Shown: positions 8,254 through 17,500, numbered from the stretch's first letter. The stretch: 64,000 bases of DNA from Cyanobacteria bacterium SIG28 (GCA_015152525.1 SUTU01000010.1:1-64000); one strand, 5' to 3'. Numbers and translations: made by a program. The notes: generated by a model from the sequence alone, not told the origin.

Positions 8254-9077
8254 AAGTGTTTAAGTTGTTGTTGCATAAATTTTCTTATAAATACGTTGTA
8301 ATTCTTTAGTTGTTCTAAAGGATTACTTTTTAGAGTCATTGTGTTTTTATCAATACTGTCAACAAACATTTTAGTCATGACTTCGGCAAAAAGTTCTAAT
8401 TTATTTGTGGTTGCATATTTCCCAAAAACAGGAATAATTTGTTTCATTTCTTCTTTTGAAAAATTATATTCACCCATTTCTACTACATGTTTATAACCAC
8501 TTGGATTTTTATTTGGATACAATTCTTTTGCATAATCATTATCTTCCTCAAATCCATATTTTTTATAAATAGCATCAACATGCATTGCATGAATTAATTC
8601 ATGCAGATAATCGTGTAAAAAGTGATTTGAACTGGATCTTTTTTTAAAATGAGATAATTCCATTAAAAAATCTATTATCCTAACTGAAGATGTAAACCAC
8701 CCTTTTCTATAAAAAGTTGAAGTTGCAGGATACGGTGCTTCGTCTTTCATAACTTTATTACTTTTGATTATGCAAAAATCTGCTAAATTTTGTTCTTTAA
8801 ACGATAATTCTTCCGGTTTATATGTTCTAATATATTGTGGTAAAAATCCGGACAAAAAATTGTATTTTTCTTTGGCTTCCGTTATTAAATTTGACGCTAG
8901 CACTACACAGCCGGCAATTGGTTTTGAATTTTTGAAATCAGCTTGAATATTATGTTGTGCAAATTGCTCTTCAATTGTTTTAACATCAATTTGTGCAATA
9001 TTTTTACGAGTTTGTTTTGTTAAACCCGCATTAAAGGATATGTTGTTATCAGTACTAATATTTTTCGAGATTTTCAT
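8250..9077 (-). CDS. Putative zinc metallopeptidase-like protein (HExxH)
   Basis: The 275-residue protein carries HDYLHELIHAMHVDAIY, an HExxH zinc-binding helix. ELFAEVMTKMF lies roughly 70 residues later and could supply the third ligand Glu as in gluzincins. The N-terminus has the local short motif (NISFNAGLTKQ) and no signal peptide. I do not recognise the family. Peptidase activity is inferred from the motif only. It stands alone and converges on the 7555-8253 gene. Confidence 0.55.
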   Translation of the reverse strand: MKISKNISTDNNISFNAGLTKQTRKNIAQIDVKTIEEQFAQHNIQADFKNSKPIAGCVVLASNLITEAKEKYNFLSGFLPQYIRTYKPEELSFKEQNLADFCIIKSNKVMKDEAPYPATSTFYRKGWFTSSVRIIDFLMELSHFKKRSSSNHFLHDYLHELIHAMHVDAIYKKYGFEEDNDYAKELYPNKNPSGYKHVVEMGEYNFSKEEMKQIIPVFGKYATTNKLELFAEVMTKMFVDSIDKNTMTLKSNPLEQLKNYNVFIRKFMQQQLKHF

Positions 9078-9212
9078 AGTAATTAAAAACCTGTAAAAAT
9101 ATTTTTGAACGTAAAAAAACTCACCTTAATATTTCTTTACATATTAGCAATTTTTTTGAAAAATCCGTTTTACATGTATTAGAAGTGTGTACAATCCCCC
9201 ATAGGAGGTTTT

Positions 9213-9611
9213 ATGTCTGTAGTAAGCCCAATAACGTTTCGTGCCGGTGGCGGCGAATCAACCGGTTCTCCTGCTTATATAACATCGGTTCGACAAGAAA
9301 CACCGGTGCCAAATTGTCCTGCCGGAAATACAAATTGTGATAGTGTTAATTTTCGTGGTCGAGATAATGAAAAAGGTAATAAAGCGTTAGGTATCTCTCT
9401 GGGGCTTTTAGGTGCGGCTGCACTTATAGTAGTAGGTATGGCTTACGCTCACAAAACTAACGCTATTGATAAGTTGAATGACGGTAAATTTAAAGATTTA
9501 TTAAAGAAGGTTGAGCCGTTTTCGAAAAAATGTGAAGAATGGTGTTTGAAAATCAAAACTAAATGCACTGAATTTTGGGATAAAATCCGAAAGTCCGGTG
9601 ATAAAAAATAA
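9213..9611 (+). CDS. Single-pass membrane protein with Cys-containing termini
   Basis: This unrecognised protein has 132 residues. The N-terminal part (1-60) has two copies of the local motif, ITFRAGGGES and VNFRGRDNEKG, and CPAGNTNC. One transmembrane helix (about 65-84, GISLGLLGAAALIVVGMAYA) follows. The C-terminal part is a lysine-rich amphipathic helix with CEEWCLKIKTKC. A strong ribosome site (ATAGGAGG) precedes the ATG. Confidence 0.65.
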   Translation: MSVVSPITFRAGGGESTGSPAYITSVRQETPVPNCPAGNTNCDSVNFRGRDNEKGNKALGISLGLLGAAALIVVGMAYAHKTNAIDKLNDGKFKDLLKKVEPFSKKCEEWCLKIKTKCTEFWDKIRKSGDKK

Positions 9612-9628
9612 GAGTTATAAAACAATTT

Positions 9629-9889
9629 TTAGTCTTTTTTTATTCTGAACCAATTAACAAATTTATTAACAAGGGTATCTTTTGGGATATCCTTGTCGTC
9701 TAATTCGCCAAAATTTATTTCTGACTCATTTTCTTCCTCTTTGTATTCAAACATATCTTCATCCGGTTGATCTTTGCGTTTTTTTCCTTGGCGCATATAC
9801 ATTCCGCCACCGCCCATGCCACTGCCGTCCTTGTAAGCGCCTTGTGCTTTGATTTGATTGATATTGTTGCTGTTGAAATCGAAAGACAT
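9629..9889 (-). CDS. Small hydrophilic hypothetical protein
   Basis: The start at 9889 (MSFDFNSNNINQ) is chosen because GAGG lies 8 bp upstream. An upstream in-frame ATG at 9913 lacks a ribosome site. The 86-residue product has a Gly/Met-rich patch (DGSGMGGGGMYMRQGKK), an acidic middle and a C-terminal LVNKFVNWFRIKKD amphipathic helix. Function is unknown. It converges on the gene at 9213. Confidence 0.5.
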   Translation of the reverse strand: MSFDFNSNNINQIKAQGAYKDGSGMGGGGMYMRQGKKRKDQPDEDMFEYKEEENESEINFGELDDKDIPKDTLVNKFVNWFRIKKD

Positions 9890-10000
9890 ATCTTTGCCTC
9901 GAAAATTATACATTGCATTGTTATTATAAACTATTTTAGAAAAATATCTAGTGCTAAAACCCTTATTTTATGCTAAAATCATCTTAAAACAGGAGAGAAT

Positions 10001-10771
10001 ATGAAAAAAATATTAATTATTTTGGGTTTATTTTTAACATCGTTATCTGTACAAGCGAAAGATATGCGAATAGTGCAGATAGATAATTTTTTATATTCTC
10101 CGGAAAATCAAGAAATTGCGGATAAAACAATAGCAAATATTAATAAATTAAAAAAAGTTGATTTTGTAGTGTTTAGCGGAAACAACATTTCAAAACCGAG
10201 CAAGGATTATTTAGAGAAATTTTTAAAGACAGCAAAAAAATTAAATTCGCCTTACTATGTTGTTTTGGGTAATAAAGATGTTAACAAACAGAAACATCTC
10301 AGCAAATCTGAATATATGCAAGTTTTGCAAAAGAAAAACAAATTTTATAAAAAAATAACATCACCTAATTATGTATTTGAAAAAAACGGAATAATTTTTA
10401 TTGTTGTTGACGGCTCAAAAGAAGTTATACCAAGCTCAATGGGATATTATAAAGCAAATGTGATGACTTGGTTAGAAGAGCAATTGGACTTGTATAAAGA
10501 TAAAAAAGTTATTATATTCCAGCATTTTCCGGTAGTTGCACCTGCAAAAAAAGAATCTTATTATACATATAAAGCTGATGAATATTTGAAACTTTTAGAT
10601 AATTATTCGAATATAAAAGCTTTGGTTGCAGGACATTTTAATGTTAATAATGAACAAAAAGTAAACGGAATATTGCATATTTCAACATCAAATGCGCCGA
10701 ATTTCAGGGTTATTGATATCATTGATTATGATACGGATAATATGACTTTTTGGGCAACTGTGAAAGATTAA
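10001..10771 (+). CDS. Secreted calcineurin-like phosphoesterase homologue with degenerate metal motifs
   Basis: A signal peptide is clear (MKKILIILGLFLTSLSVQA, cleaved near residue 19). The remaining 237 residues follow the metallophosphoesterase fold: MRIVQIDNF, VVFSGNNIS, YVVLGNKDV, IIFQHFPVV and LVAGHFNV stand where D-x-H, G-D-x-x-D, G-N-H-D/E, H and G-H-x-H are expected. Several metal ligands are replaced (D-x-H, both Asp of GDxxD, the last His), so catalysis is doubtful. AGGAGAG precedes the ATG. It may be a binding or scaffold derivative. Confidence 0.7.
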   Translation: MKKILIILGLFLTSLSVQAKDMRIVQIDNFLYSPENQEIADKTIANINKLKKVDFVVFSGNNISKPSKDYLEKFLKTAKKLNSPYYVVLGNKDVNKQKHLSKSEYMQVLQKKNKFYKKITSPNYVFEKNGIIFIVVDGSKEVIPSSMGYYKANVMTWLEEQLDLYKDKKVIIFQHFPVVAPAKKESYYTYKADEYLKLLDNYSNIKALVAGHFNVNNEQKVNGILHISTSNAPNFRVIDIIDYDTDNMTFWATVKD

Positions 10772-10831
10772 TTTTAATTATTAGAATTTTTAGTGTATAA
10801 TCAACTATAGCAAAGGATAAAGGGAAGTAAT

Positions 10832-12145
10832 TTGAGAAATTCACGCTTAACATTGGCTATTTTTATTGCTTTAATACTTGGAATTTTTGTAGGTTGGGCA
10901 TTTCCGGATTTCGCCGTAAAAACACATGTTCTGGCAGAAATCTTTTTGAGAATGGTTAAAATGATTATAGCGCCATTATTGTTTGCAACATTGGTAGTTG
11001 GAATAGCCGGTCATGCTGATGTAAAGAGTTTGGGCAGATTAGGTGTTAAAACACTTGTTTATTTTGAAGTTGTTACAACTTTTGCTTTAATTATAGGTTT
11101 AGGGTTTGCAAATATTTTTAAACCCGGAGAAGGAATGGTTGATGTTGTTTCTCGTAATATTGCCTTGGGTGATATTGTTAATAATATGACGGCATCAACT
11201 TCGCATAGTTCGTTTGGTGAAATGCTTTTAGGACTTTTCCCGACAAGTATTGTTCAAGCTATGTCAGAAGGTAATTTATTGCAAATAGTTGTATTTTCAA
11301 TATTCTTTGCACTTGCAATTTGTGCGGTAGGTAAAAAGGCTCAGCCTGTTTTGGATTTATTGAATGCAGTATCAAAAATAATGTTCAAGTTTACTGAATA
11401 TGTAATGATGTTTGCACCAATTGGTATTTTTGGCGCAATTGCTTATACTGTAGGTACCAATGGAATTGATATTCTAATGAATTACGGTAAAATAATTTTT
11501 GCTCTTTATACTGCATTAATTGTTTTTGTAATTGCAGTATTATTAATTGCTTGCAAGATTGTAAAAATATCTTTTAGAGGATTAATCAAAGCTATTCAAG
11601 AGCCGGCTTTATTAACTTTTACAACTGCAAGTTCTGAAGCGGCTTTGCCAAAAGCAATGTCTATAATGGAAAATTTTGGTGTTCCAAAGTCAATAGTAGG
11701 TTTTGTTATGCCAACCGGATATACTTTTAATTTAGACGGTTCAACATTGTATCTTGCAATGGCGGTATTGTTTTCTACCCAACTTGTAGGAATAAATTTA
11801 ACTATTGAACAACAGTTTGTCATAATGTTTGCATTGATGTTGACTTCAAAAGGTGTTGCCGGTGTGCCGAGAGCATCTTTGATTGTTTTGGCAGGAACTT
11901 TGACGAGTTTTAACTATCCGATTTTAGGTGTGGCAATTCTTTTGGGAATTGACCAAATTTTAGATATGGGCAGAACGACTGTAAATCTTATCGGAAACTG
12001 TGTAGCAACAGTAGTAATTGCTCGTTGGGAAAACGTTTTTGATTATAATAAAATGAATAGTTTCTTGAAAATGAAAAATATTAAAGTTAATACTTTAAGC
12101 AAAACTAACAGTGATGTTAGTTTTCAGGATGATTTCAGTATTTAA
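10832..12145 (+). CDS. Dicarboxylate/amino acid:cation symporter (DAACS family)
   Basis: The 437-residue integral membrane protein starts at TTG 10832, behind AAAGGGAAG. It shows the glutamate-transporter fold: several N-terminal helices with VKMIIAPLLFATLVVGIAG, then the serine-rich hairpin FTTASSEAALP, the NLDGS motif in YTFNLDGSTLYLAMA, and a terminal DRxxT-like DMGRTTVNLIGNCVA. Members import glutamate, aspartate or C4-dicarboxylates with Na+ or H+; substrate cannot be set here. It is monocistronic and 60 bp after the phosphoesterase-like gene. Confidence 0.93.
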   Translation: MRNSRLTLAIFIALILGIFVGWAFPDFAVKTHVLAEIFLRMVKMIIAPLLFATLVVGIAGHADVKSLGRLGVKTLVYFEVVTTFALIIGLGFANIFKPGEGMVDVVSRNIALGDIVNNMTASTSHSSFGEMLLGLFPTSIVQAMSEGNLLQIVVFSIFFALAICAVGKKAQPVLDLLNAVSKIMFKFTEYVMMFAPIGIFGAIAYTVGTNGIDILMNYGKIIFALYTALIVFVIAVLLIACKIVKISFRGLIKAIQEPALLTFTTASSEAALPKAMSIMENFGVPKSIVGFVMPTGYTFNLDGSTLYLAMAVLFSTQLVGINLTIEQQFVIMFALMLTSKGVAGVPRASLIVLAGTLTSFNYPILGVAILLGIDQILDMGRTTVNLIGNCVATVVIARWENVFDYNKMNSFLKMKNIKVNTLSKTNSDVSFQDDFSI

Positions 12146-12162
12146 TAGATTAGCAAAACATT

Positions 12163-12318
12163 TTATTCCAAATTTTTCAAGGCATATTCACAGCACTGAA
12201 CAACCAGCTTATTAAGTGAAATTCCCTTCTCTTGTGCAAGTTTTTGCATTTTTTCAACAAGTTCTAATTGCAATCTAAAAGTTTTATTTATATACTCTGG
12301 TTTTTCAATTTTAAACAT
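12163..12318 (-). CDS. Ribbon-helix-helix (CopG/Arc-type) DNA-binding protein
   Basis: The start at 12318 (MFKIEKPEYINKTFRL) is preferred because GAGGT lies a few bases upstream. The resulting 51 residues have one DNA-contact strand (NKTFRLQLE), helix 1 (LVEKMQKLAQEKG) and helix 2 (SLNKLVVQCCEYALKNL), the standard RHH layout. It is divergent from a secreted protein gene. The shared intergenic DNA has repeated TAAGTG/CACTTA sites overlapping both promoters, so it probably represses itself and its neighbour. Confidence 0.75.
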   Translation of the reverse strand: MFKIEKPEYINKTFRLQLELVEKMQKLAQEKGISLNKLVVQCCEYALKNLE

Positions 12319-12341
12319 ATTGTACCTCATATATAAAATAA

Positions 12342-12405
12342 TAAGTGTATTTGGCAAATATTTATATACGTCATATTTGCACTTATTTTTATAAGTGTGT
12401 ATAAT
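12342..12405. promoter_or_regulatory. Divergent promoter region with candidate RHH operators
   Basis: Plus-strand promoter: TTGCAC (12377-12382), 17 bp, TATAAT (12400-12405). Inside it is a perfect 7-bp inverted repeat, CACTTATTTTTATAAGTG (12380-12397). A third TAAGTG copy (12342-12347) lies inside the minus-strand promoter (TTGCCA, 16 bp, TATATA) of the RHH gene. The layout suits negative autoregulation. Confidence 0.55.
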
Positions 12406-12434
12406 AATAAAGGAATTAAAAGGAGAAGATTATT

Positions 12435-12980
12435 ATGAAAAAGATTTTATGTTTGTTATTGTCATTTATAATTCTATCAGCGCCTTGTTTTGCATTTGAT
12501 AGCAAGGATTTAAATGTAACTGTTTTAAATGTTCCTTTAACAACTCAATTAGCTAAATATTATCAAGGATATGAATATACATTACTTAATCAATCAAAAA
12601 CTAAATCAAAAATAAATATTGTTAATGCACAAATTGTTAATGGTTATGACGGTAATATTGCATATACAAATACTATGAATAATGAACCTTCTGCCATGGC
12701 ACGCACTTGGATTATTGCAGGTCCTGTCGGATTATTTACCTTTGGTATCGGGTGGGTTGTCGGATTGATTGCGACGCCTGTTGTTGCTATTGTTTCTAAT
12801 AAAAACAAAAAGAAAACTCAATCGGAAAGTCTTGCGTATTCAAATATGATACAATTAAACGAATTAAATCATGGTGAATCAACACAAGTATTGACACTTG
12901 TTCCTATTGGTAGTAAACCTCAATTAAGATTGACAGTGCAGGATGAAAAAACAAAAGAATTGCATGCGGTAATTTATTAA
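12435..12980 (+). CDS. Exported/membrane protein of unknown function
   Basis: This unrecognised 181-residue protein has an N-terminal signal peptide (MKKILCLLLSFIILSAPCFA, cleavage near 20). A beta-rich region follows, then one strong hydrophobic segment near 92-117 (WIIAGPVGLFTFGIGWVVG), a KNKKKKT stop and a C-terminal beta-rich part. AAGGAG precedes the ATG. It is likely regulated by the divergent RHH protein. Its stop codon is the first base triplet of the 179-bp repeat array. Confidence 0.65.
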   Translation: MKKILCLLLSFIILSAPCFAFDSKDLNVTVLNVPLTTQLAKYYQGYEYTLLNQSKTKSKINIVNAQIVNGYDGNIAYTNTMNNEPSAMARTWIIAGPVGLFTFGIGWVVGLIATPVVAIVSNKNKKKTQSESLAYSNMIQLNELNHGESTQVLTLVPIGSKPQLRLTVQDEKTKELHAVIY

Positions 12981-13581
12981 GATTGTAGGTCAAGCATTGC
13001 TTGAATTAACTTTATTGTCAGGCATAGCCTGACTTACAAACTACCAGCTTGCTGTCATCTTCGACCGAAGGTCGGAGATCCAGCTTATTGAAAAATTTCG
13101 GGACTGCTCAATTGGCTGGATTCCCAAACCTAACGGTTTGAGAATGACAGTTTAATTAAGATTGTAGGTCAAGCATTGTTTGAATTAACTTTATTGTCAG
13201 GTTATGCCTGACTTACAAACTACCAGCTTGCTGTCATCTTCGACCGAAGGTCGGAGATCCAGCTTATTGAAAAATTTCGGGACTGCTCAATTGGCTGGAT
13301 TCCCAAACCTAACGGTTTGAGAATGACAGTTTAATTAAGATTGTAGGTCAAGCATTGTTTGAATTAACTTTATTGTCAGGCTATGCCTGACCTACAAACT
13401 ACCAGTTTGCTGTCATCTTCGACCGAAGGTCGGAGATCCAGCTTATTGAAAAATTTCGGGACTGTTCAATTGGCTGGATTCCCAAACCTAACGGTTTGAG
13501 AATGACAGTTTGATTAAGATTGCAGGTCAAGCATTGCTTGAATTAACTTTATTGTCAGGCTATGTCTGGTCTACAATCTTA
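12976..13581. repeat. Tandem array of 179-bp composite palindromic repeats (3 full copies plus partial)
   Basis: Copies start at 12976, 13155, 13334 and 13513 with an exact 179-bp period and only a few mismatches. Each unit combines a palindromic element (TAAGATTGTAGGTCA ... TGACCTACAATCTTA type, seen complete at 13515-13581) with a two-armed REPIN (13052-13150 and +179, +358). The REPIN arms run CTGTCATCTTCGACCG...ATCCAGC and GCTGGATTCCC...GAATGACAG. There are no ORFs. The array separates the secreted-protein gene from ileS. Confidence 0.9.
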
Positions 13582-13669
13582 TATTGGTTTTTAATACTTT
13601 TCAACTAACTTTGTTTGTGTTAATTATTAAAGGTAAAAAAGGGAAAATTATATAATACGAGGAAGTAAC

Positions 13670-16459
13670 ATGGAATACAAGGATACCTTAAATTTACCGC
13701 AAACGACTCTTGAAATGAGAGCAAATGCTACAAAAAAAGAACCTGAAACACAAAAGTTTTGGGAAGAGGTAAATGTATATGAAAAGAATTTGGCACAACG
13801 TGATAAGGCAAAAAGCTTTATTCTTCACGATGGACCACCATATTTAAGCTCTGATAAAATACATATCGGACACGCTTTGAACAAAATTCTAAAAGATATC
13901 CTTATTCGTTATAAATCCATGAGAGGTTATTATGCACCTTATGTTCCGGGTTATGACGCACACGGTTTGCCTATTGAAAACGCTGTTGTTAAAAATATCA
14001 AAGGCGGTCGTAACGCAATAACTCAAGCAGAATTAAGAGCAAAATGCAGAGAATTTGCACATAAAAACTTAAAAGGTCAAGAAACAGAATTTAGACGTCT
14101 TGGAGTTTGGGGAAATTGGGAAAACCCTTATTTGACAATTAATCCTGAATTTGAAGCAGAGCAAATCAGAGTATTTGGTGAAATGTTTAAAAAAGGGTAT
14201 GTTGAAAAAGGACTTAAACCGGTTTACTGGTGTGCTTCTTGTGAAACAGCGCTTGCAGAAGCAGAAGTTGAATACGCTGACCATACTTCAACTTCAATTT
14301 ATGTAAGATTTAAGTTTGAACAAGAGTCTGTTGAAAAAATTAATAAATTTATTAATACTCAAGGCAAAAATGTTTACGCAGTAATTTGGACAACTACTCC
14401 TTGGACAATTCCTTCAAATATGGCAATTAGTATGCACCCAAGATTTGAATATACTTTCTTTGATTATAAAGGAGATGTATACGTAATAGCTCAAGGTTTG
14501 TTGGCTAACTTCTTATCTGATGTAAGTTGGGAAGAATCTGATATCAAAGTAATCGGCTCTTGCACAGGTCAAGATTTAGAGCTTTTGAATACAAAACATC
14601 CGCTTGTTGATAGAAAATCACCAATTATATTGGGTGAACACGTAACACTTGATGCCGGTACCGGTTCGGTTCACACAGCACCCGGGCACGGGCTTGAGGA
14701 TTATGAAGTTGGATGCAGATATAATATTGAAGTATTTTCACCGCTTGATTCTAAAGGTGTTTGGACAGATGCGGTTAAGGACCCTGACTTAGTTGGTGTT
14801 CCATATTATAAAGGCAATTCAATTGTTATAGAAAAACTTGAAAATTGCGGTGCGTTACTTGCTAAACAAGATATTCAACACAGTTATCCTCATTGCTGGA
14901 GATGTAAAAATCCTGTAATTTATAGAGCAACACCTCAATGGTTTGTTAAAGTAGATAAATTCAGAGAAGAAACTTTAAATGCAATTAAAGAAATTAAATG
15001 GATTCCTGCAAGCGGTGAATCAAGAATTTCTAACATGGTTGCAAGCAGAACAGATTGGTGTATCTCAAGACAAAGAGCTTGGGGTGTGCCTATTCCAGTG
15101 TTCTATTGTGAAGATTGCGGTGAATCAATTGTTACAGATGAAACTATTGAAAATGTTGCAAAAATCTTTGAAGCAGAATCCTCTGATGCTTGGGTTAAAC
15201 GTACAACAGCAGAACTTCTTCCTCAAGGCTTCAAATGTCCTAAATGCGGAAGTGTTCATATAACTAAAGAATCTGATATTATGGACGTTTGGTTCGATTC
15301 AGGTATAACTTGGAGAGCTGTTGTAGAAAAACGTGCAGAAGAGTTGGGTCATACACCTGTTGATATGTATTTAGAAGGTTCTGATCAACACAGAGGTTGG
15401 TTCCAATCTTCTTTATTAACTTCTATTGCAACTCAAAATAAAGCACCTTATAAATCTGTTTTAACTCACGGTTTTGTAATGGACGGTGAAGGTAAAAAGA
15501 TGTCAAAATCAATAGGTAACGTTGTAACTCCACAAGAAGTTATAAATGTTTACGGTGCTGATATTTTAAGACTTTGGGCAGCATCTGTTGATTACAGAAA
15601 CGATACCAAAATTGGTGATAATATAATTAAACAATTAGCAGAAATCTTTAAGAAAACCAGAAATACAGCAAGATTTTTACTTGGTAACATTTTTGATTTC
15701 GACCCTGCAGTTGATTATGTAGCTTATGATGATTTAAAAGCAATTGATAAATTTGCTTTGCATAAGTTGAATAAAGTAATTTCAGAGATTACTGAATCGT
15801 TTGAAAATTACGAATTTTACAAATATTTCCAAGCGCTTCAAAACTTTGCTGCTAATGACTTAAGTTCATTCTATCTTGATATCGTTAAAGACAGACTTTA
15901 TACAGCTGGCAAAAAATCACTTTCAAGACGTGCTTGTCAAACAGTTTTATACGAAAACTTACAGGCTCTTGTAAGAGTACTTACACCTGTAATGCCTCAC
16001 CAAGCAGAGGATATCTGGCAAAATACACCTGAATGTCAACGTGGTGGTTTGGAAAGCATACTACTTGCTGATTGGGTTGAAGTTAATGAAAAATGGAACA
16101 ATCCTCAAGTAGAAGAAGATTTTGCAAAAATCTTAAAAACCAGAGAAGTTGTAACTCGTGCCATAGAACCTTTAAGAGCAGAAAAGAAAGTTGGAAGTTC
16201 TCTGGAAGTTGCAGTTTATGTAAAATCTAATGAAGCTGAACTTTTAAAATCAGTAGGTAAAGATTTAGCAGACATCTTTATTGTTTCTCAAGCATATATT
16301 GAAAATTCTGCACCTTCTGAGTTGCTGAATGAATATACTGAAGATGATATTACTGTTTGGGTAACTAAAGCTGAAGGTGAAAAATGCTGTCGTTGTTGGA
16401 AGTACAGAAAACTCAATGCTGACGGTATTTGCGAAGATTGTTTAGAAGCTGTACAGTAA
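13670..16459 (+). CDS. ileS: Isoleucyl-tRNA synthetase
   Basis: This class I synthetase charges tRNA-Ile in the cytosol. The 929-residue protein has the HIGH variant in SSDKIHIGHALNKIL, the CP1 editing domain with WTTTPWTIPSN and GTGSVHTAPGHG, and the KMSKS loop (GEGKKMSKSIGN). A C-terminal zinc finger (CCRCWKYR...CEDC) is typical of bacterial IleRS. GAGG precedes the ATG. I see no T-box leader in the 90 bp between the repeat array and the start. Confidence 0.98.
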   Translation: MEYKDTLNLPQTTLEMRANATKKEPETQKFWEEVNVYEKNLAQRDKAKSFILHDGPPYLSSDKIHIGHALNKILKDILIRYKSMRGYYAPYVPGYDAHGLPIENAVVKNIKGGRNAITQAELRAKCREFAHKNLKGQETEFRRLGVWGNWENPYLTINPEFEAEQIRVFGEMFKKGYVEKGLKPVYWCASCETALAEAEVEYADHTSTSIYVRFKFEQESVEKINKFINTQGKNVYAVIWTTTPWTIPSNMAISMHPRFEYTFFDYKGDVYVIAQGLLANFLSDVSWEESDIKVIGSCTGQDLELLNTKHPLVDRKSPIILGEHVTLDAGTGSVHTAPGHGLEDYEVGCRYNIEVFSPLDSKGVWTDAVKDPDLVGVPYYKGNSIVIEKLENCGALLAKQDIQHSYPHCWRCKNPVIYRATPQWFVKVDKFREETLNAIKEIKWIPASGESRISNMVASRTDWCISRQRAWGVPIPVFYCEDCGESIVTDETIENVAKIFEAESSDAWVKRTTAELLPQGFKCPKCGSVHITKESDIMDVWFDSGITWRAVVEKRAEELGHTPVDMYLEGSDQHRGWFQSSLLTSIATQNKAPYKSVLTHGFVMDGEGKKMSKSIGNVVTPQEVINVYGADILRLWAASVDYRNDTKIGDNIIKQLAEIFKKTRNTARFLLGNIFDFDPAVDYVAYDDLKAIDKFALHKLNKVISEITESFENYEFYKYFQALQNFAANDLSSFYLDIVKDRLYTAGKKSLSRRACQTVLYENLQALVRVLTPVMPHQAEDIWQNTPECQRGGLESILLADWVEVNEKWNNPQVEEDFAKILKTREVVTRAIEPLRAEKKVGSSLEVAVYVKSNEAELLKSVGKDLADIFIVSQAYIENSAPSELLNEYTEDDITVWVTKAEGEKCCRCWKYRKLNADGICEDCLEAVQ

Positions 16460-16474
16460 AAATTGTAAGAATAT

Positions 16475-16507
16475 TAAAACGACCGAGTTTTTAAACTCGG
16501 TCGTTTA
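16475..16507. terminator. Bidirectional terminator between ileS and yidD
   Basis: AAACGACCGAGTTT pairs perfectly with AAACTCGGTCGTTT and is flanked by A and T runs. It serves both convergent genes. Confidence 0.85.
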
Positions 16508-16515
16508 ATTTTGTA

Positions 16516-16722
16516 TTAAGGAACAGGATCATAGCCACCTTCGTTTAGCGGATGACATTTGCAAATCCTCTTTATTCCCAAAAAACCACCTTTAAAAATG
16601 CCGTATTTAATAATTGCTTGCTTTGTGTATTCAGAACAAGTCGGATAAAATCGACATCTTGGCGGTGTTAAGCCGGATATTTTTTGATAAATACTTATTA
16701 AAAATAACAAGAATTTTTTCAT
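16516..16722 (-). CDS. yidD: Membrane protein insertion efficiency factor YidD
   Basis: The 68-residue protein matches the short YidD/DUF37 family: an N-terminal amphipathic helix ([10 protein letters not shown]), [16 protein letters not shown] with two conserved Cys, then [20 protein letters not shown]. It assists YidC-dependent membrane insertion. It usually sits near rpmH-rnpA-yidC, but here it is the second gene after a HAD hydrolase, with a 4-bp overlap (ATGA). Confidence 0.95.
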   Translation of the reverse strand: MKKFLLFLISIYQKISGLTPPRCRFYPTCSEYTKQAIIKYGIFKGGFLGIKRICKCHPLNEGGYDPVP

Positions 16723-17408
16723 AAAGTAACCTTTGTTTTTACATCAAAAATAGTTCTATCAAATTCATAAAAGTTTTTAATAATCTTTTCGACACAACTA
16801 AACTGTTTATAAAATTCAACCGGTTCAAGAGAAGCTATTGCAATAATTTTCCCGATACCGGCACTTTCTGCCGATTTTATTCCGGCTAAAGCATCTTCAA
16901 TAACAACGCACTCTGACGGTTTTAATTTAATTTTATCTGCAGCAATTAAAAATATATCCGGAGCAGGTTTTCCGGCAATAGTGCCGTCTGAGTAAACGAT
17001 TTTATCCAAATCGAACCAGCGTTCAAGCTGAAATTCTTTTATATAAAATTCTACATTGTCCCACTCAGACATTGTGGCAATTGTGCGAGGAATATTATTT
17101 TCTTTTAAATAATCCAAAAATTCTACTGCTCCTGGTGCAAGTTTGAATGTTTCAGGGTTTAATAAACAACGTTTTCTATATAATGATTCTTTTTCTTGAG
17201 CGTATTTTTCAACCATTTCTTTAGATGGTTTTTTGCCGATTGCATACTCGATAATATCTTCGTTTGTATGACCAAACATTTTATCACGCATTTCGGTGTC
17301 AGTAAATTCATATCCTCGTATAATTTTTGAGAATTCTCGCCAAGCATCATAGTGCAATTGTGAATCCCAATAAAGTGTTCCGTTAAAATCAAATATTATA
17401 CCTTTCAT
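16719..17408 (-). CDS. HAD-superfamily hydrolase, beta-phosphoglucomutase-like
   Basis: The 229 residues show HAD motif I ([13 protein letters not shown]), a four-helix cap, motif II (TIATMS), a conserved Lys in GKPAPDIF, and motif III/IV ([16 protein letters not shown]). These are typical of the beta-PGM/phosphatase subfamily. The second Asp of motif I (DxD) is Asn here. That general acid/base is normally important, though DFNGT variants are known among HAD proteins. Substrate is unknown. It forms an operon with yidD. Confidence 0.8.
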   Translation of the reverse strand: MKGIIFDFNGTLYWDSQLHYDAWREFSKIIRGYEFTDTEMRDKMFGHTNEDIIEYAIGKKPSKEMVEKYAQEKESLYRKRCLLNPETFKLAPGAVEFLDYLKENNIPRTIATMSEWDNVEFYIKEFQLERWFDLDKIVYSDGTIAGKPAPDIFLIAADKIKLKPSECVVIEDALAGIKSAESAGIGKIIAIASLEPVEFYKQFSCVEKIIKNFYEFDRTIFDVKTKVTL

Positions 17409-17500
17409 TATACGACTCCCTTTTTTTATATAATAACTTAAAAATACAGCTTATTGTATAGTGTGAGTTTATATGTTAAAATTAGAATAGGCTTTATATT

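Noticed and set aside
12976..13581. CRISPR or coding repeat
   Set aside because: The 179-bp units are contiguous, made of palindromes, with no spacers and no sustained reading frame.
13582..13669. T-box leader before ileS
   Set aside because: Too short, and no specifier loop or conserved T-box bulge is present.
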